DNA of 64,000 bases from an uncultured Myxococcales bacterium (GCA_937872925.1 CALMUT010000085.1:21248-85247), one strand, 5' to 3'. Shown: positions 38,289-48,694, numbered from the stretch's first letter. Notes: generated by a model from the sequence alone, not told the origin. Numbers and translations are program-made.

Positions 38289-39413
38289 ATGTCGAAGCAA
38301 TACCTTGAGCTAGTTAAAGAGCTCACCCAAAATGTAGTCCGTGAACACGCGGTCGCCGTGGACAAGACCGGCGAATTCCCCAAAGCATCTATAGACGCCT
38401 TTCTAGCATCGCCACTGGCAGGCTTGCTCAACGGCACGGCAGTCGGCGGCATGGGTCTCGGCCTGCGACAGGCGACGAAGGTGGTGGAGCAGATCGCTCA
38501 ATACTGCGGCTCGACAGCGATGATCGTGACGATGCACTACGCAGGCGCCACGGTGATCGAAAAACTCGGTACAGAGAACGCACGCAGAGACATCGCCACC
38601 GGCAAGCATCTGAGCACGCTGGCCTTCTCAGAGCGCGGCTCGCGCAGCCATTTCTGGGTGTCCAATTGCACGGCGGAGAAACACCCCAAGGGCATCAAGC
38701 TCAACGGCGAAAAAGGCTGGGTCACCTCCTCGGGTCACGCAACGGCATTTGTGTGGTCGAGCAAACCCGTCGATGGCGACGAACTCTCCACCCTGTGGTT
38801 GGTGCCGCGAGAGAGCGCCGGCCTGCTCCCCTCCACAGAAGCGTTCGATGGCATCGGCCTGCGCGGCAACGATTCGCGTCCTGTCACGGCCAAGGACGTG
38901 ATCATTCCCGATGACAACCGGCTCGGCGAGCATGGCGACGGCTTCAAGATCATGCTCGAGGTGGTGTTGCCCAGCTTCAATGCGCTGATCGCATCGGTAG
39001 CGGTGGGCATCATGGAAGCGGCAACCACAGCCACGGCGGCCCACGCTGCCGGAACCAAGCTGGAGCACCTGAGCTCACCGCTCTGCGAGCTGCCGACCAT
39101 ACGTGCCTACATCGCCCGCATGCGCTGCAAAACCGACATGGCTCGCGCGCTGCTCCTGGACACGGTCAGCGCGCTGGAGGTTGGACGTGAAGACGCTGTA
39201 CTGCGCGTGCTGCAAAGCAAGGCCGTGTGTGGAGAAGCCGCAACCGAAGTCACCGATCTGGCCATGCGCGTTTGCGGCGGCGCTGCGTTCCGCAAGGACG
39301 TCGGCGTCGATCGGCATTTCCGGGACGCGCGCGCGGGCACGGTCATGGCGCCGACAACGGATCAGCTCTACGACTTCATCGGCAAGGCCGCTTGCGGCAT
39401 GGACGTATTCTAA
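38289..39413 (+). CDS. Acyl-CoA-dehydrogenase-fold flavoprotein without the usual catalytic Glu
   Basis: 374 residues, cytoplasmic. Fold signs: helical N-terminus, AQYCGSTAMIVTMHYAG, LAFSERGSRS and GIKLNGEKGWVTSSGHA (flavin/substrate middle domain), LPRESAG-type loop, and a helical C-terminus. In medium-chain acyl-CoA dehydrogenases the catalytic base lies in YEGT; here the aligned stretch reads RDARAGTVMAPTTDQLYDF with Ala 354 at that place. Loss of this Glu is known in the DszC/SfnB-like flavin monooxygenases of the same fold, so this may be an oxygenase rather than a dehydrogenase. First gene of a three-gene cassette. Confidence 0.8.
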   Translation: MSKQYLELVKELTQNVVREHAVAVDKTGEFPKASIDAFLASPLAGLLNGTAVGGMGLGLRQATKVVEQIAQYCGSTAMIVTMHYAGATVIEKLGTENARRDIATGKHLSTLAFSERGSRSHFWVSNCTAEKHPKGIKLNGEKGWVTSSGHATAFVWSSKPVDGDELSTLWLVPRESAGLLPSTEAFDGIGLRGNDSRPVTAKDVIIPDDNRLGEHGDGFKIMLEVVLPSFNALIASVAVGIMEAATTATAAHAAGTKLEHLSSPLCELPTIRAYIARMRCKTDMARALLLDTVSALEVGREDAVLRVLQSKAVCGEAATEVTDLAMRVCGGAAFRKDVGVDRHFRDARAGTVMAPTTDQLYDFIGKAACGMDVF

Positions 39414-39430
39414 TCGGAGGCGTGACCAGG

Positions 39431-40282
39431 ATGACCAGCAAGACACTGATCTTGGGCGCCGTCGCCTACGACCCGAAGGTCGTCACCATTTGGGACGGGT
39501 TCAAAGCGTACTTCGCGGAGCGTGGTCTCGACTTCGACTACGTGCTGTATTCCAACTACGAGCGCCAAGTGCGCGGGCACTTCGAAGCGCAGTACCAAGT
39601 GGCCTGGAACTCGCCACTGGCCTGGCTGCAGGCCGAGCGCGTGGCACGGGAGCGGGGCCGGGTGGCGCGCGCCGTCGCCATGCGCGACACCGACCAAGAC
39701 CTGACCAGCGTCGTCATCGTCAAAACCGACGGAGGCATCAACGCCATCGAAGACCTGAAGGGAAAGACCGTGGGCGTCGGCGCGGCAGATTCCCCGCAGG
39801 CCACGCTGATCCCACTGCTGCACTTGGCGGAGGCAGGGCTGGAACCCGGCCGCGACTTCGAAGTCAAGCGCTTCGACAAGCTGCTCGGCAAGCACGGCGA
39901 TCACATTGGAGGCGAACGCGACGCGGCAAAGGCGCTGTTCGCCGGCGAAGTGGATGCGTGCTGCATGATCGACGGCAATCACCTGCTTTTCACCCGGGAA
40001 GGCACGCTGCCGGCGAACGGCACCCGGGTGCTGGCGCAGACGGCGAAGTACGATCACTGCAACTTCACGGTCCTGGACGACGCGCCGACGGATTTGATCG
40101 AGCAGTTCGTGACGCTGCTGCTGGCCATGTCCTACGACGACGCGGAGGTGCGACCACTGCTCGACCTCGAAGGCCTCAAGCAGTGGAAGCCCGGTCGCGT
40201 CCTTGGCTACGCGTCTTTGGAGCGTGCGGTGGCGCGTTTCGACACGCTGGCGCCGTTCCTTGCGGAGCTGGGCATCCGCTAG
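39431..40282 (+). CDS. Leaderless PhnD/SsuA-like substrate-binding-fold protein
   Basis: 283 residues from the ATG at 39431 (GGAGG 10 bases upstream). Type 2 periplasmic-binding-protein fold: GAVAYDPKVVTIWDGFKAYF, YEAQYQVAWNSPLAWLQAE-like, INAIEDLKGKTVGVGAADSPQATLIPLLHL, AAKALFAGEVDACCMIDGN. Closest in pattern to PhnD/SsuA/THI5-type proteins. Yet there is no signal peptide or lipobox, and no ABC permease or ATPase gene nearby, so it is probably cytoplasmic and may be an enzyme or carrier, as for MqnA/MqnD or THI5 with the same fold. Lies 17 bp after the first cassette gene and 6 bp before the third. Confidence 0.75.
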   Translation: MTSKTLILGAVAYDPKVVTIWDGFKAYFAERGLDFDYVLYSNYERQVRGHFEAQYQVAWNSPLAWLQAERVARERGRVARAVAMRDTDQDLTSVVIVKTDGGINAIEDLKGKTVGVGAADSPQATLIPLLHLAEAGLEPGRDFEVKRFDKLLGKHGDHIGGERDAAKALFAGEVDACCMIDGNHLLFTREGTLPANGTRVLAQTAKYDHCNFTVLDDAPTDLIEQFVTLLLAMSYDDAEVRPLLDLEGLKQWKPGRVLGYASLERAVARFDTLAPFLAELGIR

Positions 40283-40288
40283 CGGCTC

Positions 40289-41491
40289 ATGCTCAAGCTA
40301 GATCTGGACGATCTGAGCTTTGCCGAGGGAGGCCACGTGCTCTTGCGGCACGCGCTGCGTAGCGTCGATGTGGGACAGGTCGTGGCAGTACACGGCGCTG
40401 CTCCTGCCCTGTCTGTGCATGTCGCGGCGTGGTGCCGCGGCGAAGGGCACAGCCTGGTAACGGCCGACGGCGAGTCCGCAGCCGAAAAAGACGCCGTCGT
40501 GACGATACGACGTGGATCCGCGGAAAGCGCGCGCTGGAGTGACGCCGAACGCGCGGGCACCCCTTCCCTGGACGGGGTCGTCGAACGCCCCAAAGCGAGC
40601 TGGGGTCTCGCCGCGCGTGGCGCCAGCGTGGAACGTGGCGGCGCAGCGTTCGACTTTCGCCTGAACGAAAAGCGCGTGCTGTGGGCCGACGATGCCGCGC
40701 GTCTGTACCAACAGGCTGTCGCCGCGCAATGGGATCCACAAAGCGCCATCGACTGGAACGCGCCCTGCGACCTGCCCGCGGAAGTGGAAGACGCCGTGGT
40801 GCAGGTCATGACGTACCTGATCGAAAACGAAACTGCCGCGTTGCTGGTGCCGGCGCGGTTCCTTTCGCAGCTGCATCCGCACTTCCGCGAGGTCATGCAG
40901 CTGCTAGCGGTGCAAACCGCCGACGAAGCCCGGCACATCGAGGTCTTCACGCGACGCGCGCTGCTCAAGCGTGACCTGCTCGGGCTCTCCACCGTCGGCG
41001 GGCAGGCGTCCCTGAAGACCTTGGTCGACGAGCCTGATTTTGCGCTGTCTTCCCTGTTACTGAGCGTGCTGGGCGAGGGCAGCTTCTTGAGTCTGCTCTG
41101 GTTCTTGAACACGCACGGGCCAGATCCGATCACGCGGCAGATCGCACAGTTGGCGGCCCAGGACGAAGCGCGCCACGTTGCATTCGGCATGGCGCACCTC
41201 GAGCACCAGCTCGCTGCAGACCCGTCGCTGCTAGAACGCATGCGCAGCGCGATCCAACGCCGCCACGACGCGCTTTCGTCAACAGCTGGCCTCAACGATC
41301 TCGTCTATGACGCACTGATCGTGTTGGCGGCCGGCGCGTGGACTCCTGCCGCCATTCGCACCGGCTTCCAGCGCGTTGCCGACTTAGTCCAAGACATGCA
41401 TTCCGGGCGCACCCGCCGCTTGCTGCGCCTGGGGTTTTCGGACGCCGAGGCGGACGAGCTGTCCGCGCTCCACACCAAGAACTTCATGTAG
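40289..41491 (+). CDS. TusA-like domain fused to a ferritin-like diiron domain
   Basis: 400 residues. Residues 1-75 have the length and pattern of a TusA/SirA domain (LDLDDLSFAEGGHVLLRHAL, VVAVHGAAPALSVHVAAWCRGEGHSL), but the CPxP sulfur-carrier motif reads SFAEGG; one Cys remains at 49 (AAWCR). Residues 165-370 form a ferritin-like four-helix bundle with Glu 179/181, DEARH at 212-216 (Glu 213, His 216), Glu 263, and DEARH at 292-296 (Glu 293, His 296), a full diiron ligand set as in R2-like oxidases or N-oxygenases. Probably oxidises a substrate handled by the cassette's other proteins. No homologue of this fusion is recalled. Confidence 0.75.
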   Translation: MLKLDLDDLSFAEGGHVLLRHALRSVDVGQVVAVHGAAPALSVHVAAWCRGEGHSLVTADGESAAEKDAVVTIRRGSAESARWSDAERAGTPSLDGVVERPKASWGLAARGASVERGGAAFDFRLNEKRVLWADDAARLYQQAVAAQWDPQSAIDWNAPCDLPAEVEDAVVQVMTYLIENETAALLVPARFLSQLHPHFREVMQLLAVQTADEARHIEVFTRRALLKRDLLGLSTVGGQASLKTLVDEPDFALSSLLLSVLGEGSFLSLLWFLNTHGPDPITRQIAQLAAQDEARHVAFGMAHLEHQLAADPSLLERMRSAIQRRHDALSSTAGLNDLVYDALIVLAAGAWTPAAIRTGFQRVADLVQDMHSGRTRRLLRLGFSDAEADELSALHTKNFM

Positions 41492-41762
41492 GTAGCCGCG
41501 ACTCGCTCTTCTCAACTAGAGGGCCGAGCCAACGCCACCGCGTCCGGACTCGATCTAAGCGACCTCGGCGAGCGCCTCCTCTAACAGGGAAAGCACGCCC
41601 AGGTGCCGCGCACGCAGCCGATCGGCGGCGCATTCATTGCGGAGACGCGCCCCTTGCCGCCGGGACCGTTCTGTAAAAGGCTGCGCGCAGTTTTTCCAGC
41701 CGCCGCGACCAGGGCGGCCCGTAATCCGCCGCAACGCGGCCCAGACCCACGAGGAAGATGCG

Positions 41763-44126
<2,364 letters not shown>

Positions 44127-44559
44127 TTCGCCGCGCCGCGCTTTATTCTTGTTCTGGAAGCCACCGCGTAACTGGGCGCGACTGCAGGCGCTTTGCGGCG
44201 CTGGGCCGTAAGGCACGAGCCGTACGCTCGCGGCAGCCGCGCATGGGCCACGTCGTGTTGCCCGTCCGCTCTGCGGCGGCCCGACGCGGGAAAGAACCGC
44301 CCAGCTCGATCTTGGGGAGGCTCGGGAACGCAACAGCGTTTGGCGCCGTCATGGCACTTGAAGTACCAAGGGGGCTGGTCGTGCGTGACGCCCTGGAGAT
44401 TCTCGACGAACCCTTGTCGTCAGGGTACTTGGCCATTGTCACTGGAGGCAGGACGTCAGGACGGCACTTCTTCACGTTCTGTGAAACATCGAACCACTGA
44501 CATACCGAGCCCGGAGTACACGCCGGCGCAAACGCACAGCAGTTCCGAGCGTGAGCGCC
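44127..44559. other. Intergenic region after fadN with a duplicated 100-bp flank
   Basis: No convincing gene. Positions 44152-44251 resemble 48485-48583 (about 75-80% by eye), the flank of repeat copy 3. An 85-codon frame at 44243-44500 lacks a family or a good ribosome site and is not called. Confidence 0.5.
44152..44251 (+). repeat. 100-bp diverged flank repeat, copy A
   Basis: Shares TTCTGGA, GTAACTTGGCGCGACTGCAG-like and GCGGCAGCCGCGC blocks with 48485-48583, in the same order and spacing. Both follow a FadN-tail copy, so the duplication reached beyond the stop codon. Confidence 0.7.
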
Positions 44560-45084
44560 CTAGAATGAACCTTCGAGAAGCATGCGACCGGGCACGACTC
44601 GCAGCTTCGCAGAGGTCGACGCACTGCCGCGCGCGCTCGCCGGACCAAGGACTAGCCTCGAGTTCGTGAATCCCAGGACGAACAGAGATGCGCCGGCAAG
44701 TTGTGCGACCCCATCTGCAGCTAGTGCCCAGCCCGGAACTTCGGTTCCGCCCCACAACGTTATCCAGGGACCTGCGGCTGGCAGAACGAGCCAGCCGGTG
44801 TCATTCTCGAACCCGCGTCGGGCTCCAACCACGACAGCGGCGCCGTACGCGACGCCAAACAGCAATGCCCCGCCATGAACGGCGCGCCAGTCGGCCACAG
44901 AAACGCGCGTCTCAGCCGGCTTCGGATCAGAACTGGCAACGGCCGTTGTTTCACTTTTGAGCGTCGCGACGCTCGCGGTCGGCCAGGCAACCCATGCCGT
45001 GGCAAGTGCGGCAACAGCCCGTCTGGACCACGCTTGCCTCATTAAAGACACAGGAGCGCGTTGGCTGCGTGGCGCGAGCATCAA
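44560..45084 (-). CDS. Predicted exported membrane protein, unknown function
   Basis: 174 residues: N-terminal signal-like helix (AVAALATAWVAWPTASVA), then two hydrophobic stretches (LLFGVAYGAAVVVGA, LAADGVAQLAGASLFVLGF) and GFENDTGWLVLPAAGPWITLW between them; ends in a short beta-like tail. This Gly/Trp-rich layout is common in small myxobacterial envelope proteins. Lies 12 bp after the lipoprotein gene upstream and may be the last gene of that operon. ATG at 45042 is another possible start. Confidence 0.55.
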   Translation of the reverse strand: MMLAPRSQRAPVSLMRQAWSRRAVAALATAWVAWPTASVATLKSETTAVASSDPKPAETRVSVADWRAVHGGALLFGVAYGAAVVVGARRGFENDTGWLVLPAAGPWITLWGGTEVPGWALAADGVAQLAGASLFVLGFTNSRLVLGPASARGSASTSAKLRVVPGRMLLEGSF

Positions 45085-45096
45085 GTCGACAATCCG

Positions 45097-45663
45097 CTAG
45101 AGCAACGCTCCGCCGCACTCGGCGAGCACCAACGTGGCGCTCGCGGGGCATTCGGGTGCGCTGAACTGGTGCGCGCTAGCGGAGGCGTTTGCGCAGGTGC
45201 AAACGACCGGGCCACCCTGGCCGCCCTCGCAATTCGCCGCGACCTCACCGCAAAGCATGGTGCATGTGGTGTTTGAACCGCTGGATGTCCCGCCGCCGGT
45301 GCAGCCCTTGCTACCGAGTGCGCAAACTCGATAGTCGACCGCCAAATCCGAGCCCCCTTGCACCGCCGGCGTGCCCGCGTCACAGGCAACGTCGTTGACC
45401 ACAAGGCACTGAAGCCAGCCGTCGAACAAGGGAAGACAGTCGGCAGCCAACGCGACGTCGAGTTGCTTCATGTAGCCCGCCACACACGTCGCTTGATCCG
45501 GATCGGGCTCGCAGGGCAATCCGGTCAGATGAACGCACAAATCTCCGATCAGCTGCTCCGTTTGTCGTCGAGAACTCGCGTCCGCTCCATCGTCCGAGCT
45601 GCATCCAATCACCAATTGCGAACCCACTGAAGCCAACGCCAGCGCGAGCACACCACGTCTCAT
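45097..45663 (-). CDS. Cys-rich lipoprotein
   Basis: 188 residues; signal peptide with lipobox LVIGC (Cys 21). About 16 Cys in the mature part (DLCVHLTGLPCEP, ADCLPLF, CTMLCGEVAANC, VCTCANAS) suggest several disulfides. Start overlaps the upstream small gene by 4 bp. No family recognised; probably surface-exposed. Confidence 0.65.
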   Translation of the reverse strand: MRRGVLALALASVGSQLVIGCSSDDGADASSRRQTEQLIGDLCVHLTGLPCEPDPDQATCVAGYMKQLDVALAADCLPLFDGWLQCLVVNDVACDAGTPAVQGGSDLAVDYRVCALGSKGCTGGGTSSGSNTTCTMLCGEVAANCEGGQGGPVVCTCANASASAHQFSAPECPASATLVLAECGGALL

Positions 45664-45956
45664 TTGGCTTCTTTGCCTCCGGTTCCAAACCCGTCTTGCG
45701 GCCCGTTGTCCTCTTGATCCGCCGCCAGTTGACCGGTGCCCAGCAGTACAGCTCCGCTGCCGCTGTACTCCCTTTCGTTCGATGGCGCGGGCAGAAATCT
45801 GGGGTCAAGGCCCCCGGGGCCTCCAGCCGTGCCTGCAGATTGCTCGCCCCGTTCCCCGGCGGCGGCGCCACCGGGCTGCCACGAGAGCGCCAGTGCCGCT
45901 ACTGCGCCGACGGTGATGATGCACGCGGTACGTTTCCTACGATTTGCTTTTGGCAT
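45660..45956 (-). CDS. Small exported protein, Gly-rich
   Basis: 98 residues; positively charged N-terminus and a signal helix (ACIITVGAVAALALS), mature part Gly/Ala/Glu-rich without Cys. Lies 9 bp after the phase-variable gene and overlaps the next by 4 bp, so it is co-transcribed. Unknown function. Confidence 0.55.
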   Translation of the reverse strand: MPKANRRKRTACIITVGAVAALALSWQPGGAAAGERGEQSAGTAGGPGGLDPRFLPAPSNEREYSGSGAVLLGTGQLAADQEDNGPQDGFGTGGKEAK

Positions 45957-45965
45957 TTGTCCCTC

Positions 45966-46937
45966 CTACAGGTCCCATTGGTGGTAGTAGTAGCATCGAC
46001 CAGTTGCGCTGACCGACGTGCCCTGTTGGGACTTCGATTGTGCGTACCAAATGTATCGACCGCTGGACTGTTCAAGAACCGGGTACACGCGCACCGCCTC
46101 GCCACCGCCCCGAAACCTTCCCTTTATGGTTGTAAAAAAGCAGAACGCGTCGTCCGTGTACACGTTTAGGTTCAGGGTGTAGTTTCCGTACACCGAGAAT
46201 GGCACGCCCGTATAGTGAGCGAGCTTGCCGCCGGAAGGTGTTCCAACAAAGAGCGAGTGTGCGGTAGCCTGGATCCAAGGGTATGGATCATTGTGTTGGC
46301 AGTCATTCGCCACCACTTGCGAGGAAGTCCACGGGCTTGATGACAGGACCGATTGGACATACTCGCCCGTGCCCTCGGTCCGTCCGGGTCCAGGCCAGGA
46401 CTGGAGAACAGTGGCGGCATCACCCCACCATGCGTTGGTGACCTGGTGATCGCAATTGTACAGCCCAGAAATCGCAATGGCACCGAAACCGCCGGACACC
46501 CACCTCACATCGTTGTTGCCGTCCCCGCTGAAGCAACTCAACGGTGCGCACCTGGCCTCCCCGATTGCACCAGAACTCTCCGCGCGTAGGTGCCAATACC
46601 CGTCCGATTGCGGCTGGACGTAGACGCCGGCCGGAGTGCCATTGTCGCCGTCAAAGTCGCCCGAGGCCTTCGACAGCCAGCAGAAGTGTGTGGAGGTCGG
46701 ACGTATCGGCTGGTCCCACACGCCGTTGGCCCATGCATAAACCTGAAGAGTCTGCGCACAGGGACCCAGCGCCTGCCGCGCCACCTGGGTGTGCTCGGAA
46801 TCCTCACGCTGAACCGTGCATGCGACACCGCACAGGATCAGTACTGGGAGCGCAAAGAGCGCCGCCTTGGCTGCTTGGCTGCTTGGCTGCTTGGCTGCTT
46901 GGCTGCTTGGCTGCTTGGCTGCTTGGCTGCTTGGCAT
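45966..46937 (-). CDS. Exported protein with 8-bp repeats at its start, likely phase-variable
   Basis: 323 residues from the ATG at 46937, supported by GGGGAGG five bases upstream. Residues 2-24 are three PSSQAAKQ units encoded by the 8-bp repeats; then a signal helix (ALFALPVLILCGVAC, weak lipobox). The mature part is about 280 residues, Trp/Tyr/Gly-rich, with six or more Cys (LYNCDHQV, VANDCQHNDPYPW, SVYGNYTLNLNVYTDDAFCFF), and looks like a secreted beta-rich protein; no family recognised. Gain or loss of one 8-bp unit would shift the frame into early stops at 46804 or 46838. First gene of a probable four-gene operon. Confidence 0.75.
   Translation of the reverse strand: MPSSQAAKQPSSQAAKQPSSQAAKAALFALPVLILCGVACTVQREDSEHTQVARQALGPCAQTLQVYAWANGVWDQPIRPTSTHFCWLSKASGDFDGDNGTPAGVYVQPQSDGYWHLRAESSGAIGEARCAPLSCFSGDGNNDVRWVSGGFGAIAISGLYNCDHQVTNAWWGDAATVLQSWPGPGRTEGTGEYVQSVLSSSPWTSSQVVANDCQHNDPYPWIQATAHSLFVGTPSGGKLAHYTGVPFSVYGNYTLNLNVYTDDAFCFFTTIKGRFRGGGEAVRVYPVLEQSSGRYIWYAQSKSQQGTSVSATGRCYYYHQWDL
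46866..46934 (-). repeat. Simple sequence repeat, eight 8-bp units (CTGCTTGG)
   Basis: Eight complete CTGCTTGG units at 46871-46934 plus a partial one at 46866-46870, right after the ATG of the exported protein. Eight is not a multiple of three, so each slip moves the reading frame; other frames end within about 35 codons. Confidence 0.95.
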
Positions 46938-47190
46938 GTGTCCTCCCCGAGATGCAACGCAATGAATCCTTGCGTCGGAGAATACTGCGCCGATCGGTGG
47001 CAACGCGCAAGGTGGTTTTCGTTGCGCAACGCGGCTCCAATTGAGCAGAATCTGCACAACTGATCGTTTTGACTTTGTGTTTCGCGCAGTTGCACGCCAG
47101 AGGTGACACGCCCCCGCGCTCCGACCGCATGACGAATCGCGGTCGCACGGAGCGGCGCGGTCGGTTCCGCTGCGGCGACGTTTTGCGCCT
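46938..47190. other. Promoter region of the phase-variable gene
   Basis: About 250 bp with no gene. Holds a near-palindrome at 47041-47059 (TTGAGCAGA-A-TCTGCACAA, one mismatched pair), about 100 bp upstream of the ATG, which resembles the perfect palindrome at 52936-52960. Confidence 0.5.
47041..47059. promoter_or_regulatory. Near-palindromic possible operator
   Basis: TTGAGCAGA A TCTGCACAA: 9-base arms, one mismatch. Matches the core of the palindrome at 52936-52960, also upstream of a lipoprotein gene. Shared regulator is inference. Confidence 0.45.
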
Positions 47191-47294
47191 TGCCTCCCCC
47201 TGGCGCGCGAGCCCGCGGCGCAGTGACGCGCAGTGTGTTGTGCACGTCGCACCAACGCTTGCGCCGCGGGCGCAGCCCGCCTTTGGGGGAGGCA
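47191..47294. repeat. Hairpin-rich element with 10-bp inverted ends (copy A)
   Basis: Ends TGCCTCCCCC (47191-47200) and GGGGGAGGCA (47285-47294) are exact inverted repeats around a variable GC-rich centre. Followed by a GGGCGC-GAAA-GCGCCC hairpin (47302-47317). The same set occurs at 48088-48247, each time just before a FadN-tail copy. Looks like a small non-autonomous mobile or REP-type element. Confidence 0.7.
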
Positions 47295-47519
47295 AGCCGA
47301 CGGGCGCGAAAGCGCCCGGAGGCGGGTGGGGGCAACCAAATCATCGCCCGAAAACTCGCCGGCATCCTCTGCGGCGGACCAGGCGGCGCAGCAAAGCAGG
47401 TCACCGAGCAGGACATGTTCGATCTGGAGCGCGAAGTGTTCCTGAGCCTGTGCGGCGAGCAGAAAACGCTGGACCGCATGCAGCACATGCTCATGAACAA
47501 TAAGCCACTGCGGAACTAG
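47270..47519 (+). repeat. 250-bp direct repeat carrying FadN-tail copy 2
   Basis: Identical to 48200-48449 except for five sites near the end. Positions 47341-47519 repeat the FadN tail in frame and end in TAG. An open frame runs from TTG 47190 to 47519 (109 codons, starting MPPPGARAR), so a small fusion protein is possible; its 5' part is element sequence. The stop lies 18 bp before the next lipoprotein gene. Confidence 0.9.
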
Positions 47520-47537
47520 GGCGGAAGCCTTCCGGAC

Positions 47538-48074
47538 ATGACGGCTGCCCGGGCGCTGACGCTTGCCGCGTTGCTCATCGCGGCAATGCAAGCGTCGTGC
47601 AAGGAGGACGCCCCATCGCAGAGCAACGCTGTCACGACCTGCGCGTCGGGTCTGGAATCGCCTTGCGTCCGGGAGTGCAAAGCTGGCATCGACAAGTCCT
47701 GTGACGCGCTCAGCGCGATGTATCTCCAAGGCAAAGGCGTCCCGCGTAGTCTGGAGAAGTCCACTGCGCTGAATAAGTCACTCTGTGAAGGCGGGCGCCA
47801 CAAGTTCTGCGCGTCTTTCGCGTTCGCATTACACGAAGGATCAGGAATCGCAGCGGACCGGGCCCGCGCGCGGAAACTCTTCGCCGATCACTGCAAGGAC
47901 GATCCCGTCGGTTGCGGTGAGTTCGGCAGCTTGTACTTGGGCGGACGCGGAGTCGCCAAGGATCTCGAGATGGGCTGCTTTCTCGCCGGGCTGGCGTGCA
48001 AAGAACGCGACGCGCAGTCGTGCAAGGAGTTCCGAGGCTATTGTGTCGCCGCACCGGAGGCTGGAGTTCGGTAG
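47538..48074 (+). CDS. Sel1-repeat-like Cys-rich lipoprotein
   Basis: 178 residues; signal peptide with lipobox MQASC (Cys 21). The mature part shows Sel1/TPR-like units (ALSAMYLQGKGVPRSLEKS, FALHEGSGIAADRARARKLF, FGSLYLGGRGVAKDLEMG), with paired Cys in each unit as in disulfide-stapled SLR proteins. Sel1 repeats mediate protein contacts; this one should act in the periplasm. It lies directly between the two downstream repeat copies. Confidence 0.75.
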   Translation: MTAARALTLAALLIAAMQASCKEDAPSQSNAVTTCASGLESPCVRECKAGIDKSCDALSAMYLQGKGVPRSLEKSTALNKSLCEGGRHKFCASFAFALHEGSGIAADRARARKLFADHCKDDPVGCGEFGSLYLGGRGVAKDLEMGCFLAGLACKERDAQSCKEFRGYCVAAPEAGVR

Positions 48075-48087
48075 CTGCGACGCGCCG

Positions 48088-48224
48088 TGCCTCCCCCTGG
48101 CGCGCGAGCGCGGGCTGCACAGTTCGCGTCGCGCCGTACGCGTGACCATGCGTTGTTCACATCGATTTCACGCATGCTGACGAACACCGCGCAGCCCGCG
48201 CGCAGCCCGCCTTTGGGGGAGGCA
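48088..48224. repeat. Hairpin-rich element with 10-bp inverted ends (copy B)
   Basis: Ends at 48088-48097 and 48215-48224 identical to those of copy A; the centre differs in length and sequence (137 versus 104 bp in total). The GGGCGC-GAAA-GCGCCC hairpin follows at 48232-48247. Confidence 0.7.
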
Positions 48225-48449
48225 AGCCGACGGGCGCGAAAGCGCCCGGAGGCGGGTGGGGGCAACCAAATCATCGCCCGAAAACTCGCCGGCATCCTCT
48301 GCGGCGGACCAGGCGGCGCAGCAAAGCAGGTCACCGAGCAGGACATGTTCGATCTGGAGCGCGAAGTGTTCCTGAGCCTGTGCGGCGAGCAGAAAACGCT
48401 GGACCGCATGCAGCATATGCTGATGAATAATAAGCCGCTGCGGAACTAA
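48200..48449 (+). repeat. 250-bp direct repeat carrying FadN-tail copy 3
   Basis: Positions 48271-48449 repeat the FadN tail with unchanged protein sequence and a TAA stop. Against copy 2 it has CAC/CAT, CTC/CTG, AAC/AAT and CCA/CCG, all synonymous. A frame from GTG 48087 to 48449 (120 codons, again starting MPPPGARAR) is open. Confidence 0.9.
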
Positions 48450-48484
48450 CGCGCGCCAGTAGTCGCTGGCTGGGCCAATTGGAT

Positions 48485-48583
48485 TTCTGGAGCCACGCTG
48501 TAACTTGGCGCGACTGCAGGCGCTGCACGTCCCTGGGCCGCCGTGCCGAGCGCGCAGCGGAGCGGCAGCCGCGCGTGGGCCAC
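48485..48583 (+). repeat. Diverged flank repeat, copy B
   Basis: Counterpart of 44152-44251; same block order but clearly more diverged than the coding part just upstream. Confidence 0.7.
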
Positions 48584-48694
48584 GGTGCAACGGTCACCCG
48601 ACGGAGTACGCGAATCCAAACCTGACCGGCAAACTCCAGGTGGTGGATGGCATCGGGCTCTGGCGCTGGTAGATTGCGACGGCGAAGTTTAAAA

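Larger units (their letters stand above)
48075..48694. other. Repeat-dominated region without a gene
   Basis: Holds the second hairpin element, FadN-tail copy 3 and the diverged flank copy B. No other gene is supported. Confidence 0.6.

Noticed and set aside
44243..44500. 85-codon plus-strand frame
   Set aside because: No family, no clear ribosome site, overlaps the diverged repeat flank.
46938..47729. Longer reading frame (587 codons) continuing upstream of the phase-variable gene
   Set aside because: It runs antisense through the repeat elements; the ATG at 46937 has a strong ribosome site and the upstream part has no protein character.
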